Below, in pieces: positions 7,135 to 15,044 of a stretch of DNA of 21,584 nucleotides (position 1 is the stretch's first letter; each line of letters opens with the position of its first letter). The notes under the pieces were generated by a model that saw only the letters and a list, made by a program, of their open reading frames with translations, did not search any database and was not told where the DNA came from. Source of the DNA: Bacilli bacterium (GTDB lineage: Bacteria; Bacillota_I; Bacilli_A; RF39; UBA660). The stretch spans positions 1 through 21,584 of the forward strand of contig JAQVNR010000016.1 of the NCBI GenBank assembly GCA_028703035.1, written 5' to 3'. The translations under genes and the position numbers were made by a program.

Positions 7135-7164
7135 TTGACAAAGCAAAAAAGTTTATGATATAAT
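7135..7164 (+). promoter_or_regulatory. Promoter of tRNA-Asn
   Basis: TTGACA at 7135-7140, an 18-nt spacer and TATAAT at 7159-7164. The tRNA starts 20 nt downstream of the -10 box. Confidence 0.8.
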
Positions 7165-7183
7165 TTTCTTGTGCTTATTTGTT

Positions 7184-7259
7184 GCCCGATTAGCTCAGTC
7201 GGTAGAGCGCACGGCTGTTAACCGTTAGGTCGCTGGTTCGAGTCCAGCATCGGGCGCCA
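7184..7259 (+). tRNA. tRNA-Asn (anticodon GTT)
   Basis: The acceptor GCCCGAT (7184-7190) pairs with ATCGGGC (7249-7255). The D-arm has AGCTCAGTCGGTAGAGC, the anticodon loop is CTGTTAA, the T-arm has GGTTCGAGTCC, the discriminator is G7256 and CCA is encoded at 7257-7259. The outermost anticodon-stem pair is mismatched (C/T). Confidence 0.95.
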
Positions 7260-7268
7260 TATGTAATT

Positions 7269-7300
7269 TAAACTTAAACTAAGAAAGTTTAAGTTTTTTT
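7269..7300 (+). terminator. Rho-independent terminator of tRNA-Asn
   Basis: Stem AAACTTAAAC (from 7270) pairs with GTTTAAGTTT (7287-7296) across a 7-nt loop, ending in a seven-T run (7294-7300). Confidence 0.85.
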
Positions 7301-7336
7301 GTATATTAGGAAAGTGCGTTCAACCAGCTTATCAAA

Positions 7337-7354
7337 AAGCATTTAAAAATGCTT
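7337..7354 (+). repeat. Hairpin in the left end of the IS200/IS605-type element
   Basis: AAGCATTT and AAATGCTT form an 8-bp stem about 50 nt upstream of the tnpB start fragment. Subterminal hairpins are the recognition sites at IS200/IS605 ends; the position fits, although the exact left boundary of the element cannot be fixed. Confidence 0.4.
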
Positions 7355-7402
7355 GACAATCAAATATTTGTATGGCACGTTAATATTGAATGGTGATTAG
7401 AA

Positions 7403-7444
7403 ATGTATAGAACATATAAATTCAGAATGTACCCTAAGGCATAG
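7403..7444 (+). pseudogene. tnpB: tnpB N-terminal fragment
   Basis: ATG at 7403 encodes MYRTYKFRMYPKA and then a stop. The YKFR.YP motif is the conserved start of TnpB/IS1341-type proteins. Homology ends at about 7440, where the sequence becomes istB. The matching C-terminus is found beyond the inserted element at 7838-7993, so the two pieces bracket an insertion plus a deletion. Confidence 0.65.
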
Positions 7445-7767
7445 AATGTGCCAAAAACAGATTAGAACAAAAAATGAAAGTATATGTAAGATATAGTGTT
7501 TTAATAATAGATGAGATAGGTTACTTACCTATCGAAGTAGATGAGGCAAATTTATTATTCCAATTAATAAATAAAAGATATGAAAAAAATACTACAATAA
7601 TAACTTCTAATATAAACTTTAATAAATGGGGTGATCTATTCAAAGACAGTGTTATTGCTAGTGCTATATTAGATAGATTATTACATCATTCTATGATTTA
7701 TAATATAACAGGAAACTCTTATAGGATAAAAGATAAAATAGAGTCTACAGATCTAAATGAAAACTAA
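7444..7767 (+). pseudogene. istB: istB remnant (IS21-family helper ATPase, C-terminal half)
   Basis: The frame opens in mid-protein (ECAKNRLEQKMKVYVRYS) and continues with the IstB Walker B region VLIIDEIGYLP. It then has the conserved FQLINKRYEKNTTIITSN, the sensor region SAILDRLLHHS and the C-terminal SYRIKDK, ending at the natural stop. An ATG exists at 7474, but the N-terminal half with Walker A is missing, so the protein cannot bind and hydrolyse ATP. No istA is present. It lies between the two tnpB pieces and is followed by IS21-type end repeats, showing that an IS21 element inserted into tnpB and then lost its left end and most genes. Confidence 0.85.
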
Positions 7768-7772
7768 AAAAC

Positions 7773-7835
7773 ACATTCACATTTAATGACATTATTATAT
7801 TGAAATAAAATTACATTTTTATATTGACATTAACA
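7773..7835 (+). mobile_element. Right end of the decayed IS21 element
   Basis: Two degenerate repeats, 7773-7793 and 7811-7831, both end in TGACATT and resemble the window-start repeats. The element ends in CA at 7834-7835, as expected for IS21 termini, and tnpB homology resumes within 3 nt. Confidence 0.55.
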
Positions 7836-7837
7836 TG

Positions 7838-7993
7838 AAAGTAAATAGATATTATGCCAGTAACCAAATATGTAATAAGTGCGGTTATAAAAATGAAAAA
7901 CATAATAGAGATATGAATGCAGCAATAAATATAATGATAAAAGGAATGAAAACAATACTAGAAGAACAATATAAAATAATAGAAATACTTTAA
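7838..7993 (+). pseudogene. tnpB: tnpB C-terminal fragment with a collapsed zinc finger
   Basis: Reads KVNRYYASNQICNKCGYKNE followed by KHNRDMNAAINIMIKGMK and stops at 7991-7993. The first zinc-finger half (CNKC) and the final RuvC motif (RD.NAAIN) are clear. The second CxxC, normally lying between them, is gone; about 20 codons are missing in frame. Together with the loss of the central RuvC domain, this piece is non-functional. Confidence 0.8.
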
Positions 7994-8019
7994 ATAAAAC
8001 TCCATTTAAAATAAAAAAA

Positions 8020-8110
8020 GACGGCAGCGACTGTCGCCTAATAGTGCCTGTGGAGGATGTAGATTACGAACCCTGTGAAACAGGAAAAAAAAGACCGTGA
8101 GATCTTTTGA
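8020..8110 (+). ncRNA. Omega-RNA-like tail of the tnpB element (remnant)
   Basis: Directly after tnpB come ACGGCAGCGACTGTCGCC, which folds as a short hairpin, then GTGCCTGTGGAGGATGTAG, the conserved core seen in the 3' end and guide RNA of many tnpB elements. CCTGTGAAACAGG (hairpin) and an A/T hairpin at 8089-8108 follow. In intact elements this region is the scaffold of the TnpB guide RNA, with the guide lying beyond the right end. The identification is by recalled pattern, not alignment. Confidence 0.5.
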
Positions 8111-8155
8111 GTTAAATTTAAGTATACTTTAATTTAATTTTGTTCTTTGAGCCTC

Positions 8156-8184
8156 TTGCTATTCGTTTAACCTGATGATATAAT
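8156..8184 (+). promoter_or_regulatory. Promoter of the LysM-protein gene
   Basis: TTGCTA at 8156-8161, a 17-nt spacer and TATAAT at 8179-8184 with an upstream TG (extended -10). Confidence 0.7.
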
Positions 8185-8206
8185 TTAAACTAGGATGGTG
8201 CGTAGA

Positions 8207-9424
8207 ATGAAAACAGGATTATTTACTAATGAAAAAGAAGAAACATATTTTTATAACTTGTTAGCAGCACGTAAATTAAGAGACAAAAGAAGAGAACGTG
8301 AAGGCTATGAAGTTGAAATAGAAACAGCTTTGGAAACGTGCGGTGGAATTTTAAAAGAACATGGTTCTAGGTCTAATTTTATAGAAGATATTCACAAACT
8401 TGAAACTTCAGCAGAACCAAAAAGTATGTCGCCTCCTTCGTCTACTAGAGAAGAAAGCCAGTATGCTGAACAAATTGCAGTTTTAACAACAGAGTTGAAA
8501 GATTTTTTAAAGAAATTACCACTTGAAATTACCGAAGACTTAGGTTTTTATTCGAAACAAATTACTGATAGAAGACAGCGCCGAGATGATATACTTAAAT
8601 ATGAAAATAATATAATAGAGCTTTATCCAGAAAGTGAGAAAGTTGACTATGAAGAGATTTTTTCAATTTTAAATAATATATTTGTCAGTATTGCTGAATA
8701 TACAAGAGAAGACACTTTAGAAAAAGAAGAATCAATTGATTTTGAAGTAGATCCCCGAGAAGTCAAAGGAATTAAAAAAGCTCCAGAGAGCATTTTAAGA
8801 AAAGCAAATTTAATTGATTTAACAGATTATCAAGAAAAGCTAGCTCAGCCGATTACTAGGACACCTATAATGAATCATAATAATTTATCAGATGAGTTAA
8901 AAGAAGTCGATATAACTGAAGTTAACCATAGTTTTTCTGCTAATCCAGTTTCTTTAATAACAGAAGCAAAATTAAATGAGCCATTACCAGATGAATCAAT
9001 TTCGAATGTTGAAAAAGAGGAAATAAAATCTGAAGATATAGTTGAAGAAACAATTAAAGCAAAGAATCCAGAAATGGATGTTCAACAGATTGTTGAGGGG
9101 ACAGCTGAAAAACAACCGGAAAGGGTAGAACAAGAAGCAACTTTTAAAAAAGAAACACAGCAACTTGAAGATAAAGATTTAATTACATTTGAAATGCCTG
9201 AAGATTTTACATTAACTGATTTAGCAACGGCATTGTGTGGTAAAGCTGAGGGGTGGATAGATATATACGAAGCAAATAAAAAAGAGTTTGATAAAATAAT
9301 TCAAGAAAAAAATAATGGGATTTCTAAAAATGTAGAAAATAACGAGAAATTATTTGCGGGGTTAACAATCAAAATTCCAGTATATGAACTGGCAAAAGAA
9401 GAAACACTTGGAAAAACTGCGTAA
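8207..9424 (+). CDS. LysM-domain protein with a long acidic linker, no signal peptide
   Basis: 405 residues from the ATG at 8207 (GGATGG/GGTG upstream); an in-frame ATG at 8195 is possible but would leave almost no leader after the promoter. The N-terminal 40 residues are charged (KLRDKRREREG). A predicted helical stretch follows around residues 80-150, then a long Glu/Lys-rich, low-complexity linker. The C-terminus (about 330-395) is a LysM domain: FTLTDLATALCGKAEGWIDI, YEANKKEF and FAGLTIKIP follow the fold pattern. There is no signal peptide or membrane segment, so it is cytoplasmic unless exported unconventionally. LysM proteins of this layout occur among spore-coat assembly factors of Firmicutes, but nothing here proves sporulation. 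It is followed 10 nt later by a small acidic protein. Confidence 0.8.
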   Translation: MKTGLFTNEKEETYFYNLLAARKLRDKRREREGYEVEIETALETCGGILKEHGSRSNFIEDIHKLETSAEPKSMSPPSSTREESQYAEQIAVLTTELKDFLKKLPLEITEDLGFYSKQITDRRQRRDDILKYENNIIELYPESEKVDYEEIFSILNNIFVSIAEYTREDTLEKEESIDFEVDPREVKGIKKAPESILRKANLIDLTDYQEKLAQPITRTPIMNHNNLSDELKEVDITEVNHSFSANPVSLITEAKLNEPLPDESISNVEKEEIKSEDIVEETIKAKNPEMDVQQIVEGTAEKQPERVEQEATFKKETQQLEDKDLITFEMPEDFTLTDLATALCGKAEGWIDIYEANKKEFDKIIQEKNNGISKNVENNEKLFAGLTIKIPVYELAKEETLGKTA

Positions 9425-9434
9425 GGAGGATATT

Positions 9435-9671
9435 ATGTTTTTTGCTAAAAAAGAAATAATTGAACTAGAAGACAAGAATTATTTAGTATTAAATTCAACT
9501 GTCATTAATAATGAGGTTTATTATGAAGTGTGTGAAGTAAATTTAGAAGAAGATACACTTGATGATAATAAAATATATATCCAAGCAATTAAAGAGTTTG
9601 GAAGCTTATATGTAGAAGAAGTAAAGGATAATAATATTATTGCCTTACTTAAAGATGCATTAGAAGGATAA
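9435..9671 (+). CDS. Small acidic protein, unknown (DUF1292-like in style)
   Basis: 78 residues. The start at 9435 is fixed by GGAGG 6 nt upstream, the Shine-Dalgarno lying right after the stop of the LysM gene, so the two are translated from one message. The sequence alternates short beta-type segments with acidic turns (EIIELEDKNYLVLNSTVINN ... YYEVCEVNLEED). This recalls DUF1292 proteins, but the match is too loose to assign. No membrane segment or signal is present. Confidence 0.65.
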   Translation: MFFAKKEIIELEDKNYLVLNSTVINNEVYYEVCEVNLEEDTLDDNKIYIQAIKEFGSLYVEEVKDNNIIALLKDALEG

Positions 9672-9719
9672 CTCTTTTTTTCATCTTAAAATAAAAAAAA
9701 TTAGTTATAGAGAGGTATT

Positions 9720-10434
9720 ATGAAAAGAATATTATTATTACTGATATTTACTGTTTTGTTAACAAGCTGCTCTAAACGCGATGATACATTAGTTTTGATA
9801 ACTGAAGCAGGATTCTTATGAATATTATGAAAATAACAAAGTAGTAGGAATTGATATTGATATTGCTAAAGAGATTGCTCAGAGTTTGGGTAAAGAATTA
9901 GTAATTAAAGATATAGCTTTTGATTCTATTATTAATGAACTTAATAGTGGTAAAGCTGATTTTGCTTTAGCTGGGATGTCAATAACTGAAGAACGTAAAG
10001 AAGAAGTTGATTTTTCAATTGAATATGCCGAAAGTAAGCAAGTTATAATCGCTTTAAAAAACACAAATATTAAAACAGTGAGTGATTTAAATAATAAAAC
10101 TATCGCAGTTCAGCTTGGAAGTGTTGCTGATACTTATGTTAGTGAAAATATTAAAACAGCAAAAATAATTAGGCAAAAAAAATTTTTAACTGCATCTGAG
10201 GATATTAAAAGTAAAAAAGCCAATTGTTTAATTATGGATTTACTACCGGCAACAGAGCTGGTTAAAAATAATTCTGAATTAACAATTTTGGATATTGAAC
10301 TTTTTACTGATAAATATGCAGTGGCAGTTGCTAAGGGTAATAATGAACTATTAAAAGAGATAAATAATGTACTAAATGAATTAATAAATAGTGGTAAAAT
10401 TAATGAATTCACATTAAACCATACAAGTAAATAG
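9720..10434 (+). pseudogene. Amino-acid ABC transporter substrate-binding lipoprotein, frameshifted
   Basis: The ATG at 9720 (AGAGG upstream) encodes a lipoprotein signal with lipobox LTSC (Cys17) and the start of the mature domain (TLVLITEAGF), then stops at 9819-9821. The family-3 binding-protein fold resumes in another frame from 9817 (YEYYENNKVVGIDIDIAKEI) and continues to 10434 with SITEERKEEVDFS and the usual two-lobe sequence. Related proteins read GF-x-PYEYYEN at the junction, so five missing bases would explain both the lost residues and the frame change. This is either a real null allele or a sequencing error in otherwise intact sequence. The permease and ATPase follow at once, and the arginine deiminase genes after them, so arginine is the likely ligand. 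Confidence 0.85.
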
Positions 10435-10446
10435 TAGGAGTGTTTT

Positions 10447-11124
10447 ATGGATAATTTATATAAATCGCTAATAGTTGATGATCGGTATTTACTAATTTTA
10501 AATGGACTTAAAAACACAATAATAATAACCATTGGGGCAATTATTATTGGCATATCAATCGGTCTTTTTATTGCTCTTATCCAACATAATTATAAAGAAA
10601 ATAAAAAAAACAATATATTATATTGTTTAACAAGCCTTTATGTTAAAGTAATAAGAGGCACCCCAGTGCTCCTTCAGTTAATGATTATTTATTATATTAT
10701 TTTTAGGACAGCTAATATAAATATTATTTTAGTTGGAATTCTGGCTTTTGGTATTAATTCTGGGGCATATGTTTCAGAAATTTTTAGAGCTGGAATTGAG
10801 GCTGTTGATAAAGGTCAAATGGAAGCTGGAAAAAGCTTAGGGTTAACCTACTGGGAAACAATGAGATATATTGTTCTTCCCCAAGGATTTAAAATATCAC
10901 TTCCGCCTTTAGGGAATGAATTTGTTACTTTAATTAAAGAAACATCAGTTGCGGGATATATCGGTATTATGGAACTAACTAAAAGTGGAGATATAATTGC
11001 ATCTCGAACATATAATTATTTCTTTCCCTTAATTATTACGGCTATAATATATTTAATTCTTACTTTAGGTATTACAAGATGTCTTCAATTTTTAGAAAAA
11101 GGTGAGAGTAATGTTAGAGGTTAA
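10447..11124 (+). CDS. Amino-acid ABC transporter permease (HisM/GlnP type)
   Basis: 225 residues, normal for polar amino-acid permeases, with about five membrane helices. The family region VKVIRGTPVLLQLMIIYY and the cytoplasmic EAA loop EAGKSLGLTYWETMRYIVLP, which contacts the ATPase, are both intact. AGTAGGAG precedes the ATG, 12 nt after the binding-protein gene. Its 3' end overlaps the ATPase start by 14 nt, so the subunits are translationally coupled. Predicted to form the membrane channel of an arginine (or related polar amino acid) importer. Confidence 0.92.
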   Translation: MDNLYKSLIVDDRYLLILNGLKNTIIITIGAIIIGISIGLFIALIQHNYKENKKNNILYCLTSLYVKVIRGTPVLLQLMIIYYIIFRTANINIILVGILAFGINSGAYVSEIFRAGIEAVDKGQMEAGKSLGLTYWETMRYIVLPQGFKISLPPLGNEFVTLIKETSVAGYIGIMELTKSGDIIASRTYNYFFPLIITAIIYLILTLGITRCLQFLEKGESNVRG

Positions 11125-11830
11125 AAATTTAGTTAAAAGCTTTGGAGAAATAACTGCTTTAAATAATATTAATTTGAAAGTTAAAAAAGGCGAAAAAATT
11201 ATTATTATTGGCCCTTCAGGATGTGGCAAATCAACACTTTTAAGATGTATAAATCTCCTTGAGGCTCCAACTTCAGGAATAATAAAATATGAGGGCATAG
11301 AAACTAAAGATATTAAAAGAAATCATCTTAATCAAAAGATTGGTATGATTTTTCAAAGTTATAATTTATTTAATCATTTAACAATTATTAAAAATATAAC
11401 TGTTGTTCCAATTAAACTTAAATTAATGACTAAAGAAGAAGCTTATCAAAAAGCATATAAACTTCTTGATGAAATGAAATTAAGAGATAAAGCCGGTCGC
11501 TATCCAAGAGAATTATCTGGTGGTGAAAAGCAGAGAGTGGCAATAATTCGTAGTCTAATACTCGAACCAGAAATTTTATTAATCGACGAGCCAACTGGAG
11601 CTCTTGATCCAGAAAATATAAAAGATGTTTTAAAACTTCTTGAAGAAATTTCTAAAAAAGGTATGACAATGATTGTCGTTACCCATGAAATGAATTTCGC
11701 ATCTTATTTTGCTGATCGAATCATCTTTATGGATCAAGGTAAAATTATTGTTGAAGGAAAATCAAAAGAAATATTTGTAAATCCTAAAAATGAAAGACTT
11801 AAATCATTTTTAAGTAAAATTAGAACCTAA
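11111..11830 (+). CDS. Amino-acid ABC transporter ATP-binding protein (GlnQ/HisP type)
   Basis: 239 residues from the ATG at 11111, preceded by AAAAAGGTGAG; an in-frame GTG at 11102 lacks a ribosome site. Walker A GPSGCGKST (34-42), Q-loop GMIFQSYNLF, signature LSGGE (135-139; the usual last residue is Gln, Glu being a common variant), Walker B ILLIDEP with Asp159/Glu160, and the switch His in VTHEMNFA are all present. It is therefore a functional ATPase. It overlaps the permease by 14 nt and is followed 42 nt later by arcA with no terminator between, suggesting one transport-plus-catabolism transcript. Confidence 0.95.
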   Translation: MLEVKNLVKSFGEITALNNINLKVKKGEKIIIIGPSGCGKSTLLRCINLLEAPTSGIIKYEGIETKDIKRNHLNQKIGMIFQSYNLFNHLTIIKNITVVPIKLKLMTKEEAYQKAYKLLDEMKLRDKAGRYPRELSGGEKQRVAIIRSLILEPEILLIDEPTGALDPENIKDVLKLLEEISKKGMTMIVVTHEMNFASYFADRIIFMDQGKIIVEGKSKEIFVNPKNERLKSFLSKIRT

Positions 11831-11872
11831 TCGAAAGATTTAATATAGAGGATAAGAAAGGATGAAAGTAAC

Positions 11873-13108
11873 ATGATAAATGTTAATAGTGAAATAAAAC
11901 CACTAAAAAAAGTTTTGGTCCATAGACCGGGAAATGAGCTACTTAATTTAACACCAGACTCACTTACAAGATTGCTCTTTGATGATATACCATATTTAAA
12001 AGTAGCTCAGGAAGAACATGATGAATTTGTCTCCATTATGCGTGATAATGGGGTAGAAGTTGTTTATTTAGAAGATTTAATGACTGAAACGTTAGAACAA
12101 AGCCCTGAAATTAGAGAAAAATTTCTTAAACAATTTATTTTTGAGGCGGGAATTACCACTCCTAAATATCGTGAGGTTGTTTTTGACTTTTTAAATAATT
12201 TTAGCAACACAAAAGAATTAGTTTTAAAAACAATGGAAGGGATTAATATTAATGAGCTTCATGCGATGGAAAGAGATGAGCAGCATTCACTAGTAGATAT
12301 GATTACTGATGATTATAAATTTTTAGCAGATCCGATGCCAAACTTAGTATTTACTCGCGATCCCTTTGCATCAATTGGTAATGGCATTTGTTTAAATAAG
12401 ATGTATGCAGTAACTAGAAATAGAGAAACAATATATGCTGAGTATATATTTAACTATCATCCAGAGTATAAAAACACAATAATTAAATATTATAATAGAT
12501 ATAATCCATATCATATTGAAGGCGGTGATATTTTAGTTTTAAACGAAAATACTTTAGCAATTGGAATCTCACAAAGAACTCAGGCAGAGGCTATTGAAGC
12601 CTTAGCTAGTAATTTATTTAAAAATTCAACTTCTAAAGTTGATACAATTCTTGCTTTTAAAATACCAAATACTAGAGCATTCATGCATTTAGATACAGTA
12701 TTTACCCAAATTGATTATGATAAATTTACGTATCACCCAGGAATTATGGAAACTCTCGAAGTTTACGAAATAACACCAAGACTTGAAACAGTTGAAGAAG
12801 ATGATATCATAGTTAGAAAAATAGAAGATAGTTTAGAAAACATTTTAGAAAAATATTTAAAAAGAGATATTACATTAATACCATGTGGTGCAGGAGATCA
12901 AATTATTGCTGAACGTGAGCAGTGGAATGATGGATCTAATACTTTATGTATTGCTCCTGGCGTAGTTATAGTTTATGATCGTAATAATATTACAAATGCA
13001 ATTTTAAATAGAGCTGGGTTAAAAGTTTTAGAGATGAATAGTAGTGAACTATCTCGTGGACGTGGTGGACCAAGATGCATGAGCATGCCACTGTACAGAG
13101 AGGATTAA
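11873..13108 (+). CDS. arcA: Arginine deiminase
   Basis: 411 residues, the standard length. It hydrolyses arginine to citrulline and ammonia in the cytoplasm, the first step of the ADI pathway. Substrate and catalytic motifs are intact: FTRDPF (160-165), HIEGGD (214-219), MHLDTVF with the catalytic His272, and the nucleophile Cys402 in GGPRCMSMPL. The ATG at 11873 has AAGAAAGGA about 10 nt upstream. It is followed by arcB after a single base, so both come from one message. No ARG-box or CRE site is evident in the 42-nt gap upstream; the regulatory region is probably upstream of the ABC genes. Confidence 0.98.
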   Translation: MINVNSEIKPLKKVLVHRPGNELLNLTPDSLTRLLFDDIPYLKVAQEEHDEFVSIMRDNGVEVVYLEDLMTETLEQSPEIREKFLKQFIFEAGITTPKYREVVFDFLNNFSNTKELVLKTMEGININELHAMERDEQHSLVDMITDDYKFLADPMPNLVFTRDPFASIGNGICLNKMYAVTRNRETIYAEYIFNYHPEYKNTIIKYYNRYNPYHIEGGDILVLNENTLAIGISQRTQAEAIEALASNLFKNSTSKVDTILAFKIPNTRAFMHLDTVFTQIDYDKFTYHPGIMETLEVYEITPRLETVEEDDIIVRKIEDSLENILEKYLKRDITLIPCGAGDQIIAEREQWNDGSNTLCIAPGVVIVYDRNNITNAILNRAGLKVLEMNSSELSRGRGGPRCMSMPLYRED

Positions 13109-13109
13109 T

Positions 13110-14111
13110 ATGAATTTAAAAGGAAGAAGTTTTTTAACACTCTTAGATTACTCGAAGGAAGAAATATTATCTTTAATTAATCTTTCTGAAAAATTTAAAA
13201 AATTAAAAAAAGATGGGGTTGTTCATAAATATTTAGAAGGAAAAAACATCGTTTTACTTTTTGAAAAAACCTCAACTAGAACAAGATGTTCTTTTGAAGT
13301 AGCTGGTAATGATTTAGGAATGGGAGTAACATTTCTAGATTTTGCTAGTAGCCAAATGGGTAAAAAAGAAAGTATTGAGGATACTGCGGAAGTATTAGGT
13401 AGATTATATGATGGGATTGAGTATCGTGGTTTTGATCAAGACTTAGTTAAAAAAATAGCAGAATATGCTAAAGTACCAGTTTGGAATGGACTAACTGATG
13501 ATTTTCATCCAACGCAAATGATTGGGGACCTTTTAACAATTAAAGAACATTTTGGTTATTTAGAGAATTTGAATTTTGTTTATATCGGCGATGGTAGAAA
13601 CAATGTTGCTAACTCTTTAATGATTGCCTGTTCAAAAGTAGGATTAAATTATACATGTATTGCCCCTGAATCTTTATTTCCTGATTCTAAACTTGTTGAA
13701 AATTGTAAAAATATCGCTAGTGGGAAAAGTACTATTAAAATAACTAATAATCCAAATAAAGTATCAGGAGCCAATATTATATATACCGATGTTTGGGTTT
13801 CTATGGGAGAACCAGAAGAAGTATGGGAAAAAAGAATCAAGTTATTAAAACCCTATCAAGTAAATATTAATCTTTTAAATAAAGCTGATTCTAATTGTAT
13901 ATTTATGCACTGTTTACCATCATTTCATGATACTAATACAATAATTGGTCAAGAAATATATAATAAATACGGACTATCTGCAATGGAAGTAACCGATGAG
14001 GTATTTAGATCAGAGAAGTCACTAGTGTTTACTGAGGCAGAAAACAGAATGCATACAATAAAAGCGATAATGTATTCTGGGCTATCTGATGAAAATATTG
14101 ATGAAAAATAA
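13110..14111 (+). CDS. arcB: Ornithine carbamoyltransferase (catabolic)
   Basis: 333 residues. In the ADI pathway it splits citrulline with phosphate into ornithine and carbamoyl phosphate. Carbamoyl-phosphate binding residues STRTR (55-59) and HPTQ (133-136) are present, as is the ornithine-side motif HCLP (267-270), here followed by Ser-Phe where Ala-Phe is usual, a mild variation. AGAGAGG within the end of arcA serves as ribosome site. Its 3' end overlaps the arcC start by 11 nt, so translation is coupled. The catabolic direction is inferred from gene context. Confidence 0.97.
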   Translation: MNLKGRSFLTLLDYSKEEILSLINLSEKFKKLKKDGVVHKYLEGKNIVLLFEKTSTRTRCSFEVAGNDLGMGVTFLDFASSQMGKKESIEDTAEVLGRLYDGIEYRGFDQDLVKKIAEYAKVPVWNGLTDDFHPTQMIGDLLTIKEHFGYLENLNFVYIGDGRNNVANSLMIACSKVGLNYTCIAPESLFPDSKLVENCKNIASGKSTIKITNNPNKVSGANIIYTDVWVSMGEPEEVWEKRIKLLKPYQVNINLLNKADSNCIFMHCLPSFHDTNTIIGQEIYNKYGLSAMEVTDEVFRSEKSLVFTEAENRMHTIKAIMYSGLSDENIDEK

Positions 14112-15039
14112 AATAGTAATCGCATTAGGCGGTAATGCTCTAGGGAGTACCCCAGAAGAGCAATTAAAATTGGTTAAATCAACAGCTAAAAAGTTAGTTG
14201 ATTTAATAGATAATGGCAATGACATAATTATCAGTCATGGCAATGGTCCTCAAGTAGGAATGATTAATACTGGAATGGAGTTTTCTTCTCAAAATGGTGG
14301 AGGTACTCCAATTATTCCTTTTCCTGAGTGCGGAGCAATGAGTCAAGGATATATCGGTTATCATTTAGAGCAGGCTATTATAAATGAGTTAAACTTGCGT
14401 GGTATTAATAAAAACTGTGCAACTATTATAACTCAGGTTGAAGTAGATGAAAAAGATGATGCATTTAATAATCCGACTAAACCTATTGGCATATTCTACT
14501 CAAAAGAAGAAGCTGATAAACTTGCTCTTAAAACAGGATATGAGTTTATGGAAGATGCTGGTCGTGGATATAGAAGAGTTGTACCTTCTCCGAATCCGAT
14601 TAGAATTCTAGAAATAAATACTATTAAATTATTGATTGATAATGGAAATATAGTCATAGCTATAGGCGGTGGTGGTATACCGGTGTTACTTAAAGACAAG
14701 GAGTACATTGGAACGGATGCTGTCATCGACAAAGACAAAACAAGTGCTTTACTAGCACGAGAAATTGGTGCAGATACTTTACTTATATTAACTGCGGTTG
14801 AAAAAGTTTATTTAAACTTTGGTAAAGATAATCAAAAATCATTATCTAGCATGACTACAAAAGAAGCAAAAAATTATTTAAAAGATAACCACTTTGCATC
14901 TGGCAGCATGCTACCAAAAATTGCATCTTGCATTGATTTTGTTCAAAATAGTAAAGATTCTATCGCCATCATTACATCCTTAGATAAGGTAAATGAGGCT
15001 TTAGATGGTAAAACAGGTACAAAAATAATAAAGGAGTGA
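14101..15039 (+). CDS. arcC: Carbamate kinase
   Basis: 312 residues from the ATG at 14101, matching the family's length and its start (IVIALGGNAL); an in-frame ATG four codons earlier is possible. It converts carbamoyl phosphate and ADP to ATP, ammonia and CO2, the energy-yielding step of the pathway. Phosphate and substrate loops are visible in HGNGPQVGMIN, GRGYRRVVPSP, AIGGGGIPV and the C-terminal ASGSMLPKI. There is no separate Shine-Dalgarno; it overlaps arcB and is probably coupled. It ends in TGA, showing that TGA is a stop in this genome. Confidence 0.97.
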   Translation: MKNKIVIALGGNALGSTPEEQLKLVKSTAKKLVDLIDNGNDIIISHGNGPQVGMINTGMEFSSQNGGGTPIIPFPECGAMSQGYIGYHLEQAIINELNLRGINKNCATIITQVEVDEKDDAFNNPTKPIGIFYSKEEADKLALKTGYEFMEDAGRGYRRVVPSPNPIRILEINTIKLLIDNGNIVIAIGGGGIPVLLKDKEYIGTDAVIDKDKTSALLAREIGADTLLILTAVEKVYLNFGKDNQKSLSSMTTKEAKNYLKDNHFASGSMLPKIASCIDFVQNSKDSIAIITSLDKVNEALDGKTGTKIIKE

Positions 15040-15044
15040 AAAAA

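Noticed and set aside
9813..9830. TGA read as Trp to rescue the binding-protein gene
   Set aside because: Reading through TGA in that frame does not give family sequence, the homology continues in another frame, and arcC ends in TGA at the normal place.
13908..13925. Ser in place of Ala after HCLP in ornithine carbamoyltransferase as a sign of altered substrate
   Set aside because: The other substrate motifs are canonical and the arc context is complete, so a conservative substitution is the simpler reading.
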